Under the pieces are notes generated by a model. That model was given only the letters and a program-made list of their open reading frames with translations. It ran no database searches and was not told where the DNA came from. Shown one piece after another: positions 38,928-47,582 of a stretch of DNA of 64,000 nt; positions within the stretch are counted from its first letter, which is position 1, and each line of letters starts with the position of its first letter. The translations under genes were made by a program, and so were the position numbers. The stretch is from Streptomyces sp. WMMB303. GTDB lineage: Bacteria > Actinomycetota > Actinomycetes > Streptomycetales > Streptomycetaceae. The stretch lies in contig NZ_JARKIN010000001.1 in NCBI RefSeq assembly GCF_029351045.1, forward strand, positions 1,071,001 to 1,135,000, read 5' to 3'.

Positions 38928-40751
38928 GTGGCTGGGCGCATCGAAGATTACGCACTCATCGGGGATATGCAGACTGCGGCCCTGATCGGCAGGGACGGCT
39001 CGGCCGACTGGCTCTGCCTACCCCGCTTCGACTCCCATGCGGTGTTCGCCGGGCTGCTCGGCACCGAGGAACACGGGTTCTGGCGGGTGGGTCCGGCACA
39101 CCCGGCCGGGGGCGACCCGCCACCGGCCGACCGCCGCCGCTATCGAGGGGACTCCCTCGTACTGGAATCGGAGTGGGACACCCCACGGGGTACCGTCCGG
39201 ATCATCGACTTCATGCCTCCGCGGGAGAACCACGCACCGCAGTTGGTGCGCATCGTGGAGGGCGTCAGCGGACGGGTGCGGATGCGCTCGGCACTGCGGA
39301 TGCGGTTCTCCTACGGCTGGGTGGTTCCGTGGGTGCACAAGGAGGGCCGGCGCACGGTCGCCGTGGCCGGACCGGACTCCGTCTGGCTGGACACCGAGGC
39401 CGACACCTACGGCAAGGACCTGACGACCTACTCCGACTTCACCGTCGGCCCCGGCGACCGGGTGGCGTTCACCATCAGCTGGGAGGCGTCGCACCGGCCC
39501 GCGCCGGAGCTTCCCGAGCCGGAGGAGGCGCTGCGCACCACCGAGGACTTCTGGCGCGAGTGGGTCGAGACCTGCACGTACCACGGGCCCTACCGGGAGG
39601 CCGTGGTGCGCTCGCTGATCACGCTCAAGGCGCTGACCTACGCGCCCACCGGCGGGATCGTCGCCGCGCCGACCACCTCGCTGCCGGAGGAGATCGGCGG
39701 GGTACGGAACTGGGACTACCGCTTCACCTGGCTGAGGGACGCGGCCATCACCCTCTCCTCGCTCCTGCGCACCGGGTACCGCGAGGAGGCCCGCGCGTGG
39801 CGTGAGTGGCTGCTGCGCGCGGTCGCGGGCGACCCGGAGAACCTCCAGATCATGTACGGCATCGCGGGCGAACGCGAGCTGTCCGAGGCCGAGTTGAGCT
39901 GGCTTCCGGGCTACGAGGGGTCCAGGCCGGTGCGGGTGGGCAACGGCGCGGCGGGTCAGCTCCAGCTCGATGTGTACGGCGAGATGGTCGAGGCGCTGCA
40001 CCTGGGTCATATGACGGGCCTGGCGCGCAACGACTACGCCCAACTGCTCCAGCTCAAGCTGATCGGCTATCTGGAGGACCACTGGGAGGAGAAGGACGAG
40101 GGCATCTGGGAGGTGCGCGGCCCGCGCCGGCACTTCGTGCACTCCAAGGTGATGGCCTGGGTGGCCGTCGACCGCACGGTCAAGCTCATCGAGTCGGGTG
40201 ACGTCGACGGGCCGCTGGAGCGGTGGCGCACCCTGCGGGACGAGATCCACCGACAGGTCTGCGAGAAGGGTTACGACAAGGAACGGAACACCTTCACCCA
40301 GTCCTACGGCTCCAAGGAACTGGACGCCTCGCTGCTGCTGATCCCGCAGATGGGCTTCCTGCCGCCGGACGACAAGCGGGTGATCGGCACCATCGAGGCC
40401 ATCCAGCGGGAGCTGACCACCGAGGACGGCTTCGTGCTGCGCTACCCCACCAGCAGCGAGGCGGGCGCCGACGGCGCGGCCGAGAACGTGGACGGCCTCG
40501 CGGGCGAGGAGGGTGCCTTCCTGGCCTGCTCGTTCTGGCTCGCCGACGATCTGGCGATGATCGGCCGGGTGGACGAGGCCCGGAAGCTGTTCGAGAAGCT
40601 GCTCGCGCTGCGCAACGACGTGGGTCTGCTGGCCGAGGAGTGGGATTCCGCGCGCCAGCGGCAGGTCGGCAACTTCCCGCAGGCGTTCAGCCACGTCCCC
40701 CTGATCGACACCGCGTTGCGGCTGACCGCCTCCGGAGCGTACGGGGTCTGA
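38928..40751 (+). CDS. Glycoside hydrolase family 15 protein (trehalase/glucoamylase type)
   Basis: 607 residues, no signal peptide, so cytoplasmic. An N-terminal beta domain (GRIEDYALIGDMQTAALI ... ADWLCLPRFDS) precedes the (alpha/alpha)6 barrel with VRNWDYRFTWLRDAA, EGIWEVRG, and the late acidic cluster NVDGLAGEEGAFLACSFWLAD, matching GH15 catalytic positions. Mycobacterial relatives are trehalases, so hydrolysis of the spore sugar trehalose is the best guess; glucoamylase is the alternative. Start GTG at 38928 is chosen over ATG at 38922 because GGAG lies 6 nt from the GTG and touches the ATG. Confidence 0.9.
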   Translation: MAGRIEDYALIGDMQTAALIGRDGSADWLCLPRFDSHAVFAGLLGTEEHGFWRVGPAHPAGGDPPPADRRRYRGDSLVLESEWDTPRGTVRIIDFMPPRENHAPQLVRIVEGVSGRVRMRSALRMRFSYGWVVPWVHKEGRRTVAVAGPDSVWLDTEADTYGKDLTTYSDFTVGPGDRVAFTISWEASHRPAPELPEPEEALRTTEDFWREWVETCTYHGPYREAVVRSLITLKALTYAPTGGIVAAPTTSLPEEIGGVRNWDYRFTWLRDAAITLSSLLRTGYREEARAWREWLLRAVAGDPENLQIMYGIAGERELSEAELSWLPGYEGSRPVRVGNGAAGQLQLDVYGEMVEALHLGHMTGLARNDYAQLLQLKLIGYLEDHWEEKDEGIWEVRGPRRHFVHSKVMAWVAVDRTVKLIESGDVDGPLERWRTLRDEIHRQVCEKGYDKERNTFTQSYGSKELDASLLLIPQMGFLPPDDKRVIGTIEAIQRELTTEDGFVLRYPTSSEAGADGAAENVDGLAGEEGAFLACSFWLADDLAMIGRVDEARKLFEKLLALRNDVGLLAEEWDSARQRQVGNFPQAFSHVPLIDTALRLTASGAYGV

Positions 40752-40770
40752 CGCTGCGCCCTGTTCCGGG

Positions 40771-40798
40771 TGCCCGGTGCGCGGACGCGCGCCGGGCA
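40771..40798. terminator. Bidirectional terminator between GH15 and GT4 genes
   Basis: TGCCCGGTGCGCG faces CGCGCGCCGGGCA, a 13-bp stem with one G-T pair, between convergent stops. Confidence 0.6.
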
Positions 40799-40888
40799 GC
40801 TCACGGTAGGTGCGACTCACGGGGGTGCCGTTCGCCGGATCCCGCGGTACAGGGCGCCCGGCGGTCCGGGGCGGCGGGCGTGCCGGGT

Positions 40889-42115
40889 TCAGCGATCGGC
40901 CGCGGCGCGGATCACCTCGTCGTACACGCCGAGGACCAGCGCGGCGGTGTCGTCCTCGCCGGGCCAGGTGCGTGCCCGGGCCCGGCCCGCCGCGCCGAGC
41001 GCGGCACGGCGGGCCGGGTCGGCCAGCAGGCCCAGCACGGCGGAGGCGAGCGAGTCGGCGTCGCCGCAGGGGACCAGTACGGCGGCGGTGCCGACCAGTT
41101 CGGGAACGCCGCCGCTCGCCGCCGCGACCAACGGCACACCCGCGCGCAGGGCTTCCTGGGCGACCAGCGAGGGCCCCCGGCAGCGGGTGGGCTGCAGCGC
41201 GATGTCGGCCTCCGCCAGCAGCCGCAGAGCGTCGTCCCGCCGCCCCAGCAGCCGTACCGGCAGCTTCTCCTTGTCGATCCGGCGCTGCAGCACGTCCCGC
41301 CCGGGGCCCTCCCCCGCGACGGCGAGCAGCGGCGCGGGGGTGAGGCCGCGCCAGGCGCGGGCGGCGGTCAGCGCAGTGTCGTGGCCGTGGCCGCGCCGCC
41401 CGTCCAGCCGGCCGACGGCCACCAGCAGCGGCCGGTCCGCGACCCCGAGCCCCGCGCGCGCCGTGCTCCCGAGCCTGTCCGGAGCTGCCGCGTCCTCCCG
41501 GTCCGGTGCCGGCACGGCCCCGGTCAGCGGGACGGGTGCCGGGGCGAGACGTGCGTCGCGGGCTCCGCTGCGGCGCGCGGCATCCACGAGTTCGGTGGTG
41601 GTCCCCAGGACGACGGTCGCGGCACGGGCCACCCGCCGGAGCAGAAGCCGGGTCACCAGGTCGTGGGCGGCGTCCGTCCGCGAGGCGTGTCCGGGCCCGG
41701 CGCGTGGCAGGGCGTGCCAGGTGACGACGAGCGGCACCGGACCCCGCCGTCTGCCGAGCGCGAGGGCGGCCAGCAGCCCGGCGCGCAGACCGTGCGCGTG
41801 GACGAGATCGGCCTCTGCGCAGACCGCGCGCAGCCGGGCCACCGCGTCGGCCTCCGAACGGGCGGGCAGGGCGGTGAACTCCGCGCCGGTTCCGGTGAAC
41901 GAGTGCCGCAGTGCTGCATCGTGCCGGGTGCACACCGTCACCCGCACCCCGCGCGCGGTCAGTCCACTGGCGAGGGAGCGCGCGTGAGCCGCCGTGCGCG
42001 CCGAGGGTACGTACGTCCCGTCGGCCGCCGGCCCGCCCCCGAGCACATGCACGGCGTGCGGCGGCCGCGCACCGACCGCGGGCCGGCGTGCGGCGTGGGG
42101 ACGGCTCGGGCTCAC
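40889..42115 (-). CDS. Glycosyltransferase, family 4
   Basis: 408 residues. The N-terminal domain has HAVHVLGGG and the LVHAHGLRAG segment; the C-terminal domain has LLVAVGRLDGRRG, then TRCRGPSLVAQEALRAGVPLVAAASGGVPELVG, which carries the donor-binding acidic positions of GT4 enzymes. Start GTG at 42115 with GGGAG upstream is preferred; an in-frame GTG at 42244 lies inside a 13-bp hairpin that I read as the recN terminator. Donor and acceptor are unknown. It is downstream of recN but apparently transcribed separately. Confidence 0.82.
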   Translation of the reverse strand: MSPSRPHAARRPAVGARPPHAVHVLGGGPAADGTYVPSARTAAHARSLASGLTARGVRVTVCTRHDAALRHSFTGTGAEFTALPARSEADAVARLRAVCAEADLVHAHGLRAGLLAALALGRRRGPVPLVVTWHALPRAGPGHASRTDAAHDLVTRLLLRRVARAATVVLGTTTELVDAARRSGARDARLAPAPVPLTGAVPAPDREDAAAPDRLGSTARAGLGVADRPLLVAVGRLDGRRGHGHDTALTAARAWRGLTPAPLLAVAGEGPGRDVLQRRIDKEKLPVRLLGRRDDALRLLAEADIALQPTRCRGPSLVAQEALRAGVPLVAAASGGVPELVGTAAVLVPCGDADSLASAVLGLLADPARRAALGAAGRARARTWPGEDDTAALVLGVYDEVIRAAADR

Positions 42116-42229
42116 GGCGGACGGGCTCCCTGGCTCGGAGGTGGGCGGATGCGTGCCCAGGATGCCAGCCCAACCGGGACCGGCACGCCGTCGCGCGGAC
42201 CGCGGCGCCGCCACGCAGGGCGTACACCC

Positions 42230-42259
42230 CGCGCTCTCACTCACACGAGTGAGAGCGCG
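42230..42259 (-). terminator. Terminator hairpin after recN
   Basis: CGCGCTCTCACTC with its exact complement and an ACAC loop, 13 bp, 64 nt past the recN stop. Confidence 0.75.
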
Positions 42260-42322
42260 TGAAGCCGCATCGTGCGCCCCCAGGCGCGCGCTCCACCGCG
42301 CGTGCCCGGGGCGCGCGGCGGC

Positions 42323-44053
42323 TCACAGTCCACCGCGGGCCGCCTCCAGGAGTTCCTCGGCGTGTGCCCGGGCGAGTTCGGAGTCCTCCTGGCCGGCGAG
42401 CATCCGGGACAGCTCACGCACCCGCTCCTCGCCGTCCATGACCCGGACACCGCTGCGGGTCACCGACCCGTCGTCGGTCTTCTGCACCACCAGGTGCCGG
42501 TCGGCGAACGCAGCCACCTGCGGCAGGTGCGTGACCACCACCACCTGCGCCGACCGGGCGAGCCGCGCCAGCCGGCGTCCGACCTCGACCGCCGCCTTGC
42601 CCCCGACACCCGCGTCGACCTCGTCGAACAGATACGTCGGCACCGGATCGGAGTCGGCGAAGACCACCTCGACCGCGAGCATCACCCGGGACAGCTCACC
42701 GCCGGAGGCGCCCTTGGCGATGGGCCGGGGCGGCGCCCCCGGATGCGGGGCGAGCAGCAGTTCGACCTCGTCCGTGCCATGCGGCCCGAAGGCCACCGGG
42801 CGTCCGTCGACCTCGATGCCGTCCGGATCCTCGGTGTGCTTGAGCGCGAAGCTGACCCGGGCGTGCGGCATCGCCAGCTCGGACAGTTCCTCGGTCACCG
42901 CGTCCGCGAACCGCTTGGCGGCGTCCGCACGCGCCTCGCCGAGCGTACGGGCGAGGGACCCGAGCTCGGCACGGAGCGCGTCCCGCTCGGCACCCAGCTC
43001 GCCGATCCGGTCGTCGTCGCCCTCCAGCTCGGCCAACCGCTCGGCACCCTCCCGGGCCCAGCCGAGTACGGCGCTGATGTCCTCGCCGTACTTGCGGGTG
43101 AGCTGCGCGAGTACGGCACGGCGCTCCTCGACCGCGGCCAGGCGGAGCGGGTCGGCGTCCAGATCGTCGGCGTACCCGGCCAGTTCGCCCGCGACGTCGG
43201 AGAGCAGGATGTGCACCTCGCCCAGCCGGTCGGCCAGCGCGGCCAGCGCCGGATCGTGCGCGCGCACCGCCTCCAGCGCACGGTGCGCCCCGGCGACGAG
43301 CGTGGCCGCGTCGACGCCTTCGGGATCGGCGGGGTCTCCGGCCAGCGCGCCGTGCGCGGTGGTGGCGGCGGAGGCCAACGCCTCGGCATGGCCCAGCCGT
43401 TCGGCCTCGGCGGTCAGTTCGGTGTCCTCGCCGGACCGCGGCTCGGCGGCCTCGACCTCCTGGATGCCGAAGCGCAGCAGGTCCGCCTCCTGGGCGCGGT
43501 CGCGGGCCCGGGTGGTCAGCTCCTCCCACTCCGCGGCGACAGCACGCAGCCTGCGGTACGCCTCCTGGTAGGCGGCCAGCGGCCGGGCCACCGCCTCGCC
43601 CGCGTAGCGGTCCAGCGCCTCGCGCTGCCGCGCGGCGCGCAGCAGGCCCTGCTGGTCGGTCTGGCCGTGCACGGCCACCAGATCGTCGCCCAACTCGGCG
43701 AGCAGCCCGGCCGGCACCGAACGCCCGCCCACGTGGGCCCGCGATCGCCCTTCGGCCGAGACGGTGCGGCTGACCAGCAACGCCCCCTCGTCCAGCTCAG
43801 CGCCCGCCTCCTCGGCACGGCGCGCCGCCGGCGCGTCCGGTGCCAGTGCGATCCGGCCCTCGACGAGGGCGGACCTGGCGCCCACCCGGACCAGCCCGGC
43901 GTCGGCACGCCCGCCGAGCAGCAGTCCGAGGCTCGTGACGACCATGGTCTTCCCGGCGCCGGTCTCGCCGGTCACCGCGGTGAAGCCTGGGGACAGCTCG
44001 ACAACGGCGTCGTCGATCACGCCCAGGGCTTTGATCCGCATCTCCTCCAACAC
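42323..44053 (-). CDS. recN: DNA repair protein RecN
   Basis: 576 residues, an SMC-like ATPase for double-strand break repair. Walker A is in VTGETGAGKTMVV; a long coiled-coil region (about 150-370) follows; the C-terminus has ASGGELSRVMLAVE (signature), YLFDEVDAGVGGKAA (Walker B) and VVVTHLPQVAAFAD (H-loop). Start GTG at 44053 is chosen because TATGGT ends 7 nt before it, a leaderless-promoter arrangement; ATG at 44065 or 44029 are alternatives. Terminators precede and follow the gene, so recN is its own transcription unit. No SOS box is visible upstream. Confidence 0.95.
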   Translation of the reverse strand: MLEEMRIKALGVIDDAVVELSPGFTAVTGETGAGKTMVVTSLGLLLGGRADAGLVRVGARSALVEGRIALAPDAPAARRAEEAGAELDEGALLVSRTVSAEGRSRAHVGGRSVPAGLLAELGDDLVAVHGQTDQQGLLRAARQREALDRYAGEAVARPLAAYQEAYRRLRAVAAEWEELTTRARDRAQEADLLRFGIQEVEAAEPRSGEDTELTAEAERLGHAEALASAATTAHGALAGDPADPEGVDAATLVAGAHRALEAVRAHDPALAALADRLGEVHILLSDVAGELAGYADDLDADPLRLAAVEERRAVLAQLTRKYGEDISAVLGWAREGAERLAELEGDDDRIGELGAERDALRAELGSLARTLGEARADAAKRFADAVTEELSELAMPHARVSFALKHTEDPDGIEVDGRPVAFGPHGTDEVELLLAPHPGAPPRPIAKGASGGELSRVMLAVEVVFADSDPVPTYLFDEVDAGVGGKAAVEVGRRLARLARSAQVVVVTHLPQVAAFADRHLVVQKTDDGSVTRSGVRVMDGEERVRELSRMLAGQEDSELARAHAEELLEAARGGL

Positions 44054-44060
44054 GGATACG

Positions 44061-44066
44061 ACCATA
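44061..44066 (-). promoter_or_regulatory. -10 hexamer of a probable leaderless recN promoter
   Basis: On the minus strand TATGGT is followed by 7 nt and then the GTG start. It lies downstream of the nadK terminator, as expected for an independent promoter. Confidence 0.5.
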
Positions 44067-44316
44067 CGAGGTCCCCGCGCACCGGCCACACCTGTGGTCC
44101 GGGTGGTAGCCGGATCGTGGGGCGGCTCCACAGGAGGAATCGACCCGGGTTGCACAGGCATATCCGTTTCCTCCCCCACCGTCTCGATCCCCGCTCCCTC
44201 CCATGGCCTCGTCACCCCGTCCCGGCTGCCCGCGGCCCCGCTGCGGGGCCCTCCGGCACCACCCGGACCCGTGCACCGGCCCCCGGACACCCCCTGAGGC
44301 AGGCCGCCGGTCGTGT

Positions 44317-44366
44317 CCTCGAAGGAGCCCCGCCCGCCGGGTGGGGCGGACGGGGCTCCTTCGAGG
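44317..44366 (-). terminator. Terminator hairpin after nadK
   Basis: CCTCGAAGGAGCCCCG and its exact complement form a 16-bp stem, with further GC pairing in the loop, 10 nt past the nadK stop. The surrounding 320 nt up to recN contain no gene. Confidence 0.85.
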
Positions 44367-44376
44367 AGACGAGTCC

Positions 44377-45378
44377 CTAGCGCGGCGCCCCGCGCCAGCC
44401 CGTGACGGGCAGCGCGAACTTGGCGACCAGACGGTCGGTGAACGAGGCATGGTGCAATCGCGCCAGCCGTACCGGCACCGCACCGCGCCGCACCTCAACC
44501 CGGGCCCCGGCGGGCAGTTCGACGCTGCGCCGCCCGTCGGCCCACAGCACCCCGTGCGGCGTCTGGGGACGCACCTCGACGGCCAGCACCGAATCGGGCG
44601 CGGTCACCAGGGGCTTGGCGAAGAGCGCGTGCGCGCTGATCGGCACCATCAGCAGCGCCTCGACCTCCGGCCACACCACCGGGCCCCCGGCGGAGAAGGC
44701 GTAGGCCGTGGAGCCGGTGGGGCTGGCGCACACCACACCGTCCCCGCCGAAGCTGGAGACGGGCCGCCCGTCGACCTCGATGACGACCTCCAGCATCCGC
44801 TCACGCGCGGCCTTCTCCACCGAGACCTCGTTGAGCGCCCAGTCGGCGTGCACCACCTGGCCGCTGCCGGGGCTGTGCGCACCGTGGCCACCGTTGCGCA
44901 CCAGCACGTCGAGGGTCATCCGCTCCTCGACCTCGTAGGCGCGGGAGACCACGCGGTCCACGACCTGGTCCAGATCGTCGCGCTCGGCCTCGGCGAGGAA
45001 GCCGACCCGGCCGAGGTTGACGCCGAGCATCGGCACGCCCGAGGCGCGGGCGAACTCGGCGCCGCGCAGCAGAGTGCCGTCCCCGCCCAGCACGACCAGC
45101 AGTTCGCAGCCCTCGGCCGCGTCCTGGCCGGCCGACACGGTCTGCACCCGCTCGGGCAGCGGCAGGTCCGCCGCCTCGTCCGCGAGCACCCGCACCCCGA
45201 TCCCGCAGCGCAGCAGCCCCTGGACCACCAGTTCGGCGCTGCGCACGGCGGCCGGTCTGCCGGTGTGCGCGAGCAGGAAGACCGTACGGTCCCCGCCCAC
45301 CGCGCCGGGGTCCGGCACAGCGCCCCGGCGGTCACCGGGAGGGTGTGCTGGCTGCGTAGCTCCGCTGTCCTCGGTCAC
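44377..45378 (-). CDS. nadK: NAD kinase
   Basis: 333 residues. It phosphorylates NAD+ to NADP+. The phosphate-binding motif LGGDGTLLRGAEF, the HADWALNEVSVEK segment and the glycine-rich SFGGDGVVCASPTGSTAY are complete. GTG at 45378 overlaps the tlyA-like stop by 4 nt (GTGA). A disordered stretch of about 30 residues precedes the kinase fold. The tlyA-nadK-recN order is common in actinobacteria, but here a terminator separates recN. Confidence 0.95.
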   Translation of the reverse strand: MTEDSGATQPAHPPGDRRGAVPDPGAVGGDRTVFLLAHTGRPAAVRSAELVVQGLLRCGIGVRVLADEAADLPLPERVQTVSAGQDAAEGCELLVVLGGDGTLLRGAEFARASGVPMLGVNLGRVGFLAEAERDDLDQVVDRVVSRAYEVEERMTLDVLVRNGGHGAHSPGSGQVVHADWALNEVSVEKAARERMLEVVIEVDGRPVSSFGGDGVVCASPTGSTAYAFSAGGPVVWPEVEALLMVPISAHALFAKPLVTAPDSVLAVEVRPQTPHGVLWADGRRSVELPAGARVEVRRGAVPVRLARLHHASFTDRLVAKFALPVTGWRGAPR

Positions 45379-46181
45379 TTGGGCCCCTCCGCCACCGCTC
45401 GCTCGACTTCGGCCGGGTCGAGGGTGTCGGCCCCGGCACGCAGCCACAGAAAGTATTCGACGTTTCCCGAGGGCCCGGGCAGCGGACTCGAGGTGACGCC
45501 CAGCGCGCCCAGACCCAGGGCCGCCGCGTGCCCGGCGACCGTTCGCACGGCCTCGGCGCGCAGCTCCGGACTGCGGACGACACCTCCGCTGCCCAGCCGT
45601 TCCCTGCCCACTTCGAACTGCGGCTTCACCATCAGCACCAGATCCGCCTCGGATACGGCACAGCGGACCAGCGCGGGCAGGACGAGCCCCAGGGGAATGA
45701 ACGACAGGTCACCGACGACGAGTTCCACCGGCTCGCCGTCGATGTCCTGCAACGTCAGTTCCCGGACATTCGTGCGGTCCTTGACGATGACGCGCGGGTC
45801 GTTCCGCAGCGACCAGGCGAGCTGACCGTAGCCCACATCCACCGCGACCACCCGGTCCGCCCCGGCGCGCAGCAGCACGTCCGTGAAGCCGCCGGTGGAG
45901 GCACCCGCGTCCAGCGCACGCCGACCGGTCACCCGCAGTCCGCGCGGACCGAACGCCTCCAGCGCTCCGGCGAGCTTGTGGCCGCCGCGCGAGACATACC
46001 CCGGATCGCTCTCGTCCGCCTTGACGACCAGCGCGGCACTGGTCTCGACCTGGGTGGCCGATTTGGCCGCGACATTGCCGCCGACCGTGACCCGGCCCGC
46101 GGCGATCAACTGGCCCGCGTGCTCCCGGGAACGGGCGAGGTTGCGGCGTACCAGCTCCGCGTCGAGTCGGCGTCGTGCCAC
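45375..46181 (-). CDS. tlyA: TlyA-family rRNA 2'-O-methyltransferase
   Basis: 268 residues: an N-terminal S4 domain (RLDAELVRRNLARSREHAGQLI) and an FtsJ-like methyltransferase with DAGASTGGFTDVLL (SAM site), and K, D, K, E catalytic positions in RGGHKL, GDLSFI and MVKPQFEVG. TlyA methylates riboses in 16S and 23S rRNA and confers sensitivity to capreomycin. GTG at 46181 has GGAG 8 nt upstream, located inside the end of the preceding gene. Translationally coupled to nadK. Confidence 0.92.
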   Translation of the reverse strand: MARRRLDAELVRRNLARSREHAGQLIAAGRVTVGGNVAAKSATQVETSAALVVKADESDPGYVSRGGHKLAGALEAFGPRGLRVTGRRALDAGASTGGFTDVLLRAGADRVVAVDVGYGQLAWSLRNDPRVIVKDRTNVRELTLQDIDGEPVELVVGDLSFIPLGLVLPALVRCAVSEADLVLMVKPQFEVGRERLGSGGVVRSPELRAEAVRTVAGHAAALGLGALGVTSSPLPGPSGNVEYFLWLRAGADTLDPAEVERAVAEGPK

Positions 46182-46184
46182 GGT

Positions 46185-46619
46185 TCAGCTCCGGGGGGTG
46201 TGGGGGCGGTCCAGCGCGGCCAGGCTCTCGCGCAGGCCGTCGTGGACATCTTCGTACACCTCCAGGTGGCCGGAGACGGCGAGGTGGTCAGCGTCCTCCA
46301 GCCGCTTGAGCCGGGCGTCGACGGAGCCGTTTCCGGTCGGGCGCACCCCCACGCCGAGAGGGCGCGGACCGTCCTCGGACTCCTCCCCCGGCGCGGGGAC
46401 GCCGGGCCCGCCGTCCGGCGCGGGGAGACCCGGCCTCTCGTCCGCCTCGGGGAGGCCCGGGCCGCGGGCCACGGGGGCTTCGGCGCCCGCGGGAGCCTGC
46501 CCGGGGTGCCCGTGCGGCTGATCGGGCCGCGCCGTGTCGTCGTACCGCTCGGTGGCGCTCCCCGCGGGCTGCTGCCCGGGGGCGCGGCCGGGCTCGGGGC
46601 CCTGCGCGAACTCGCTCAT
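46185..46619 (-). CDS. Small conserved protein upstream of tlyA
   Basis: 144 residues. The first about 95 are Pro/Gly/Ala/Glu-rich and probably disordered; the last about 45 look conserved and helical (VDARLKRLEDADHLAVSGHLEVYEDVHDGLRESLAALD). No function is recognised. ATG at 46619 has TAGCGT 6 nt upstream (possible leaderless start), and GGAGGG about 12 nt away. It ends 3 nt before tlyA, so it belongs to the tlyA-nadK operon. Confidence 0.78.
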   Translation of the reverse strand: MSEFAQGPEPGRAPGQQPAGSATERYDDTARPDQPHGHPGQAPAGAEAPVARGPGLPEADERPGLPAPDGGPGVPAPGEESEDGPRPLGVGVRPTGNGSVDARLKRLEDADHLAVSGHLEVYEDVHDGLRESLAALDRPHTPRS

Positions 46620-46659
46620 GCCCCGACGCTACCCTCCGGGTCCGACAGAGCGGCCCGCG

Positions 46660-47505
46660 TCAGCGCCGTGCCGCGGGCACCACCAGCGGGGTGCCGGTCT
46701 CGGGATCGTCGATGACCCGGCAGGGCATGCCGAAGACCTCCGCCACCAGCTCCGCCGTCACGATCTCGCCGGGTGCGCCCTGTGCGACGATCCGGCCGTC
46801 CCGCATGGCGATCAGATGGGTGGCGTAGCGGGCCGCGTGGTTGAGGTCGTGCAGGACGGCGACCAGGGTGCGCCCCTCCTCCTCGTGCAGCCGGGCGCAC
46901 AGGTCGAGGATCTCGATCTGGTGGGCGATGTCCAGGTAGGTGGTGGGCTCGTCCAGCAGCAGCATCGGCGTCTGCTGCGCCAGCGCCATGGCGATCCACA
47001 CACGCTGCCGCTGGCCTCCGGACAACTCGTCCACGAAGCGGTCCCCGAGGCCCTCGACGCCGGTGGCAGCCATGGACTCGGCCACCACCCGCTCGTCGTC
47101 GCGGGACCACTGCCGCAGCAGTCCCTGGTGCGGATAGCGGCCGCGGGCCACCAGGTCCGCGACGGTGATGCCGTCGGGTGCGGTGGACGACTGGGGCAGC
47201 AGGCCGAGGGTGCGGGCGAGCGACTTGGCCGGCAGGCCCGCGATGTCGCTGCCGTCCAGCAGTACCTGCCCACGGGTGGGTTTGAGCATCCGCGAGAGGG
47301 CGCGCAGCAGCGTCGACTTGCCGCACGCGTTGGGGCCGACGACGACCGTGAAGGACCGGTCGGGCACGGCCACGTCCAACTCGCGGGTGATGGTGCGCTG
47401 GTCGTAGCCGAGGGTGAGGCCGTGCCCGGTCAGCCGGGGCTCCCCGGCCGCCGGTCCGGCGGCGGCAGCGGTCTGCGCCCGGTCGTCCTGTGTCGCGGTC
47501 TTCAT
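46660..47505 (-). CDS. Iron-siderophore ABC transporter, ATP-binding protein
   Basis: 281 residues, FecE/FepC type. Walker A is GPNACGKSTL, the signature LSGGQRQRVWIAMALAQ, Walker B LLLDEPTTYLDI, then the switch histidine in VLHDLNHAARY. It powers ferric siderophore import through the two permeases encoded upstream. Start ATG at 47505 has GGAGG at 10 nt; ATG at 47586 overlaps the permease stop (ATGA) and would add a 27-residue Gly/His-rich tail. It is the last gene of the leftward iron operon. Confidence 0.93.
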   Translation of the reverse strand: MKTATQDDRAQTAAAAGPAAGEPRLTGHGLTLGYDQRTITRELDVAVPDRSFTVVVGPNACGKSTLLRALSRMLKPTRGQVLLDGSDIAGLPAKSLARTLGLLPQSSTAPDGITVADLVARGRYPHQGLLRQWSRDDERVVAESMAATGVEGLGDRFVDELSGGQRQRVWIAMALAQQTPMLLLDEPTTYLDIAHQIEILDLCARLHEEEGRTLVAVLHDLNHAARYATHLIAMRDGRIVAQGAPGEIVTAELVAEVFGMPCRVIDDPETGTPLVVPAARR

Positions 47506-47582
47506 CCTGTCCCCGCCTCCGTCGTGCGTACGTACGTCTGTGCCGGCCGGGCCGTGGGGGCCGTGCGCACCGGTGGGGCCGT

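Noticed and set aside
42116..42244. Upstream GTG start at 42244 for the GT4 gene
   Set aside because: That start lies inside a 13-bp hairpin best explained as the recN terminator, and the extra 43 residues do not resemble the GT4 fold.
44054..44376. SOS box upstream of recN
   Set aside because: I scanned for TCGAA-N-TTCGA type palindromes before recN and found none, unlike the clear one before dnaE2.
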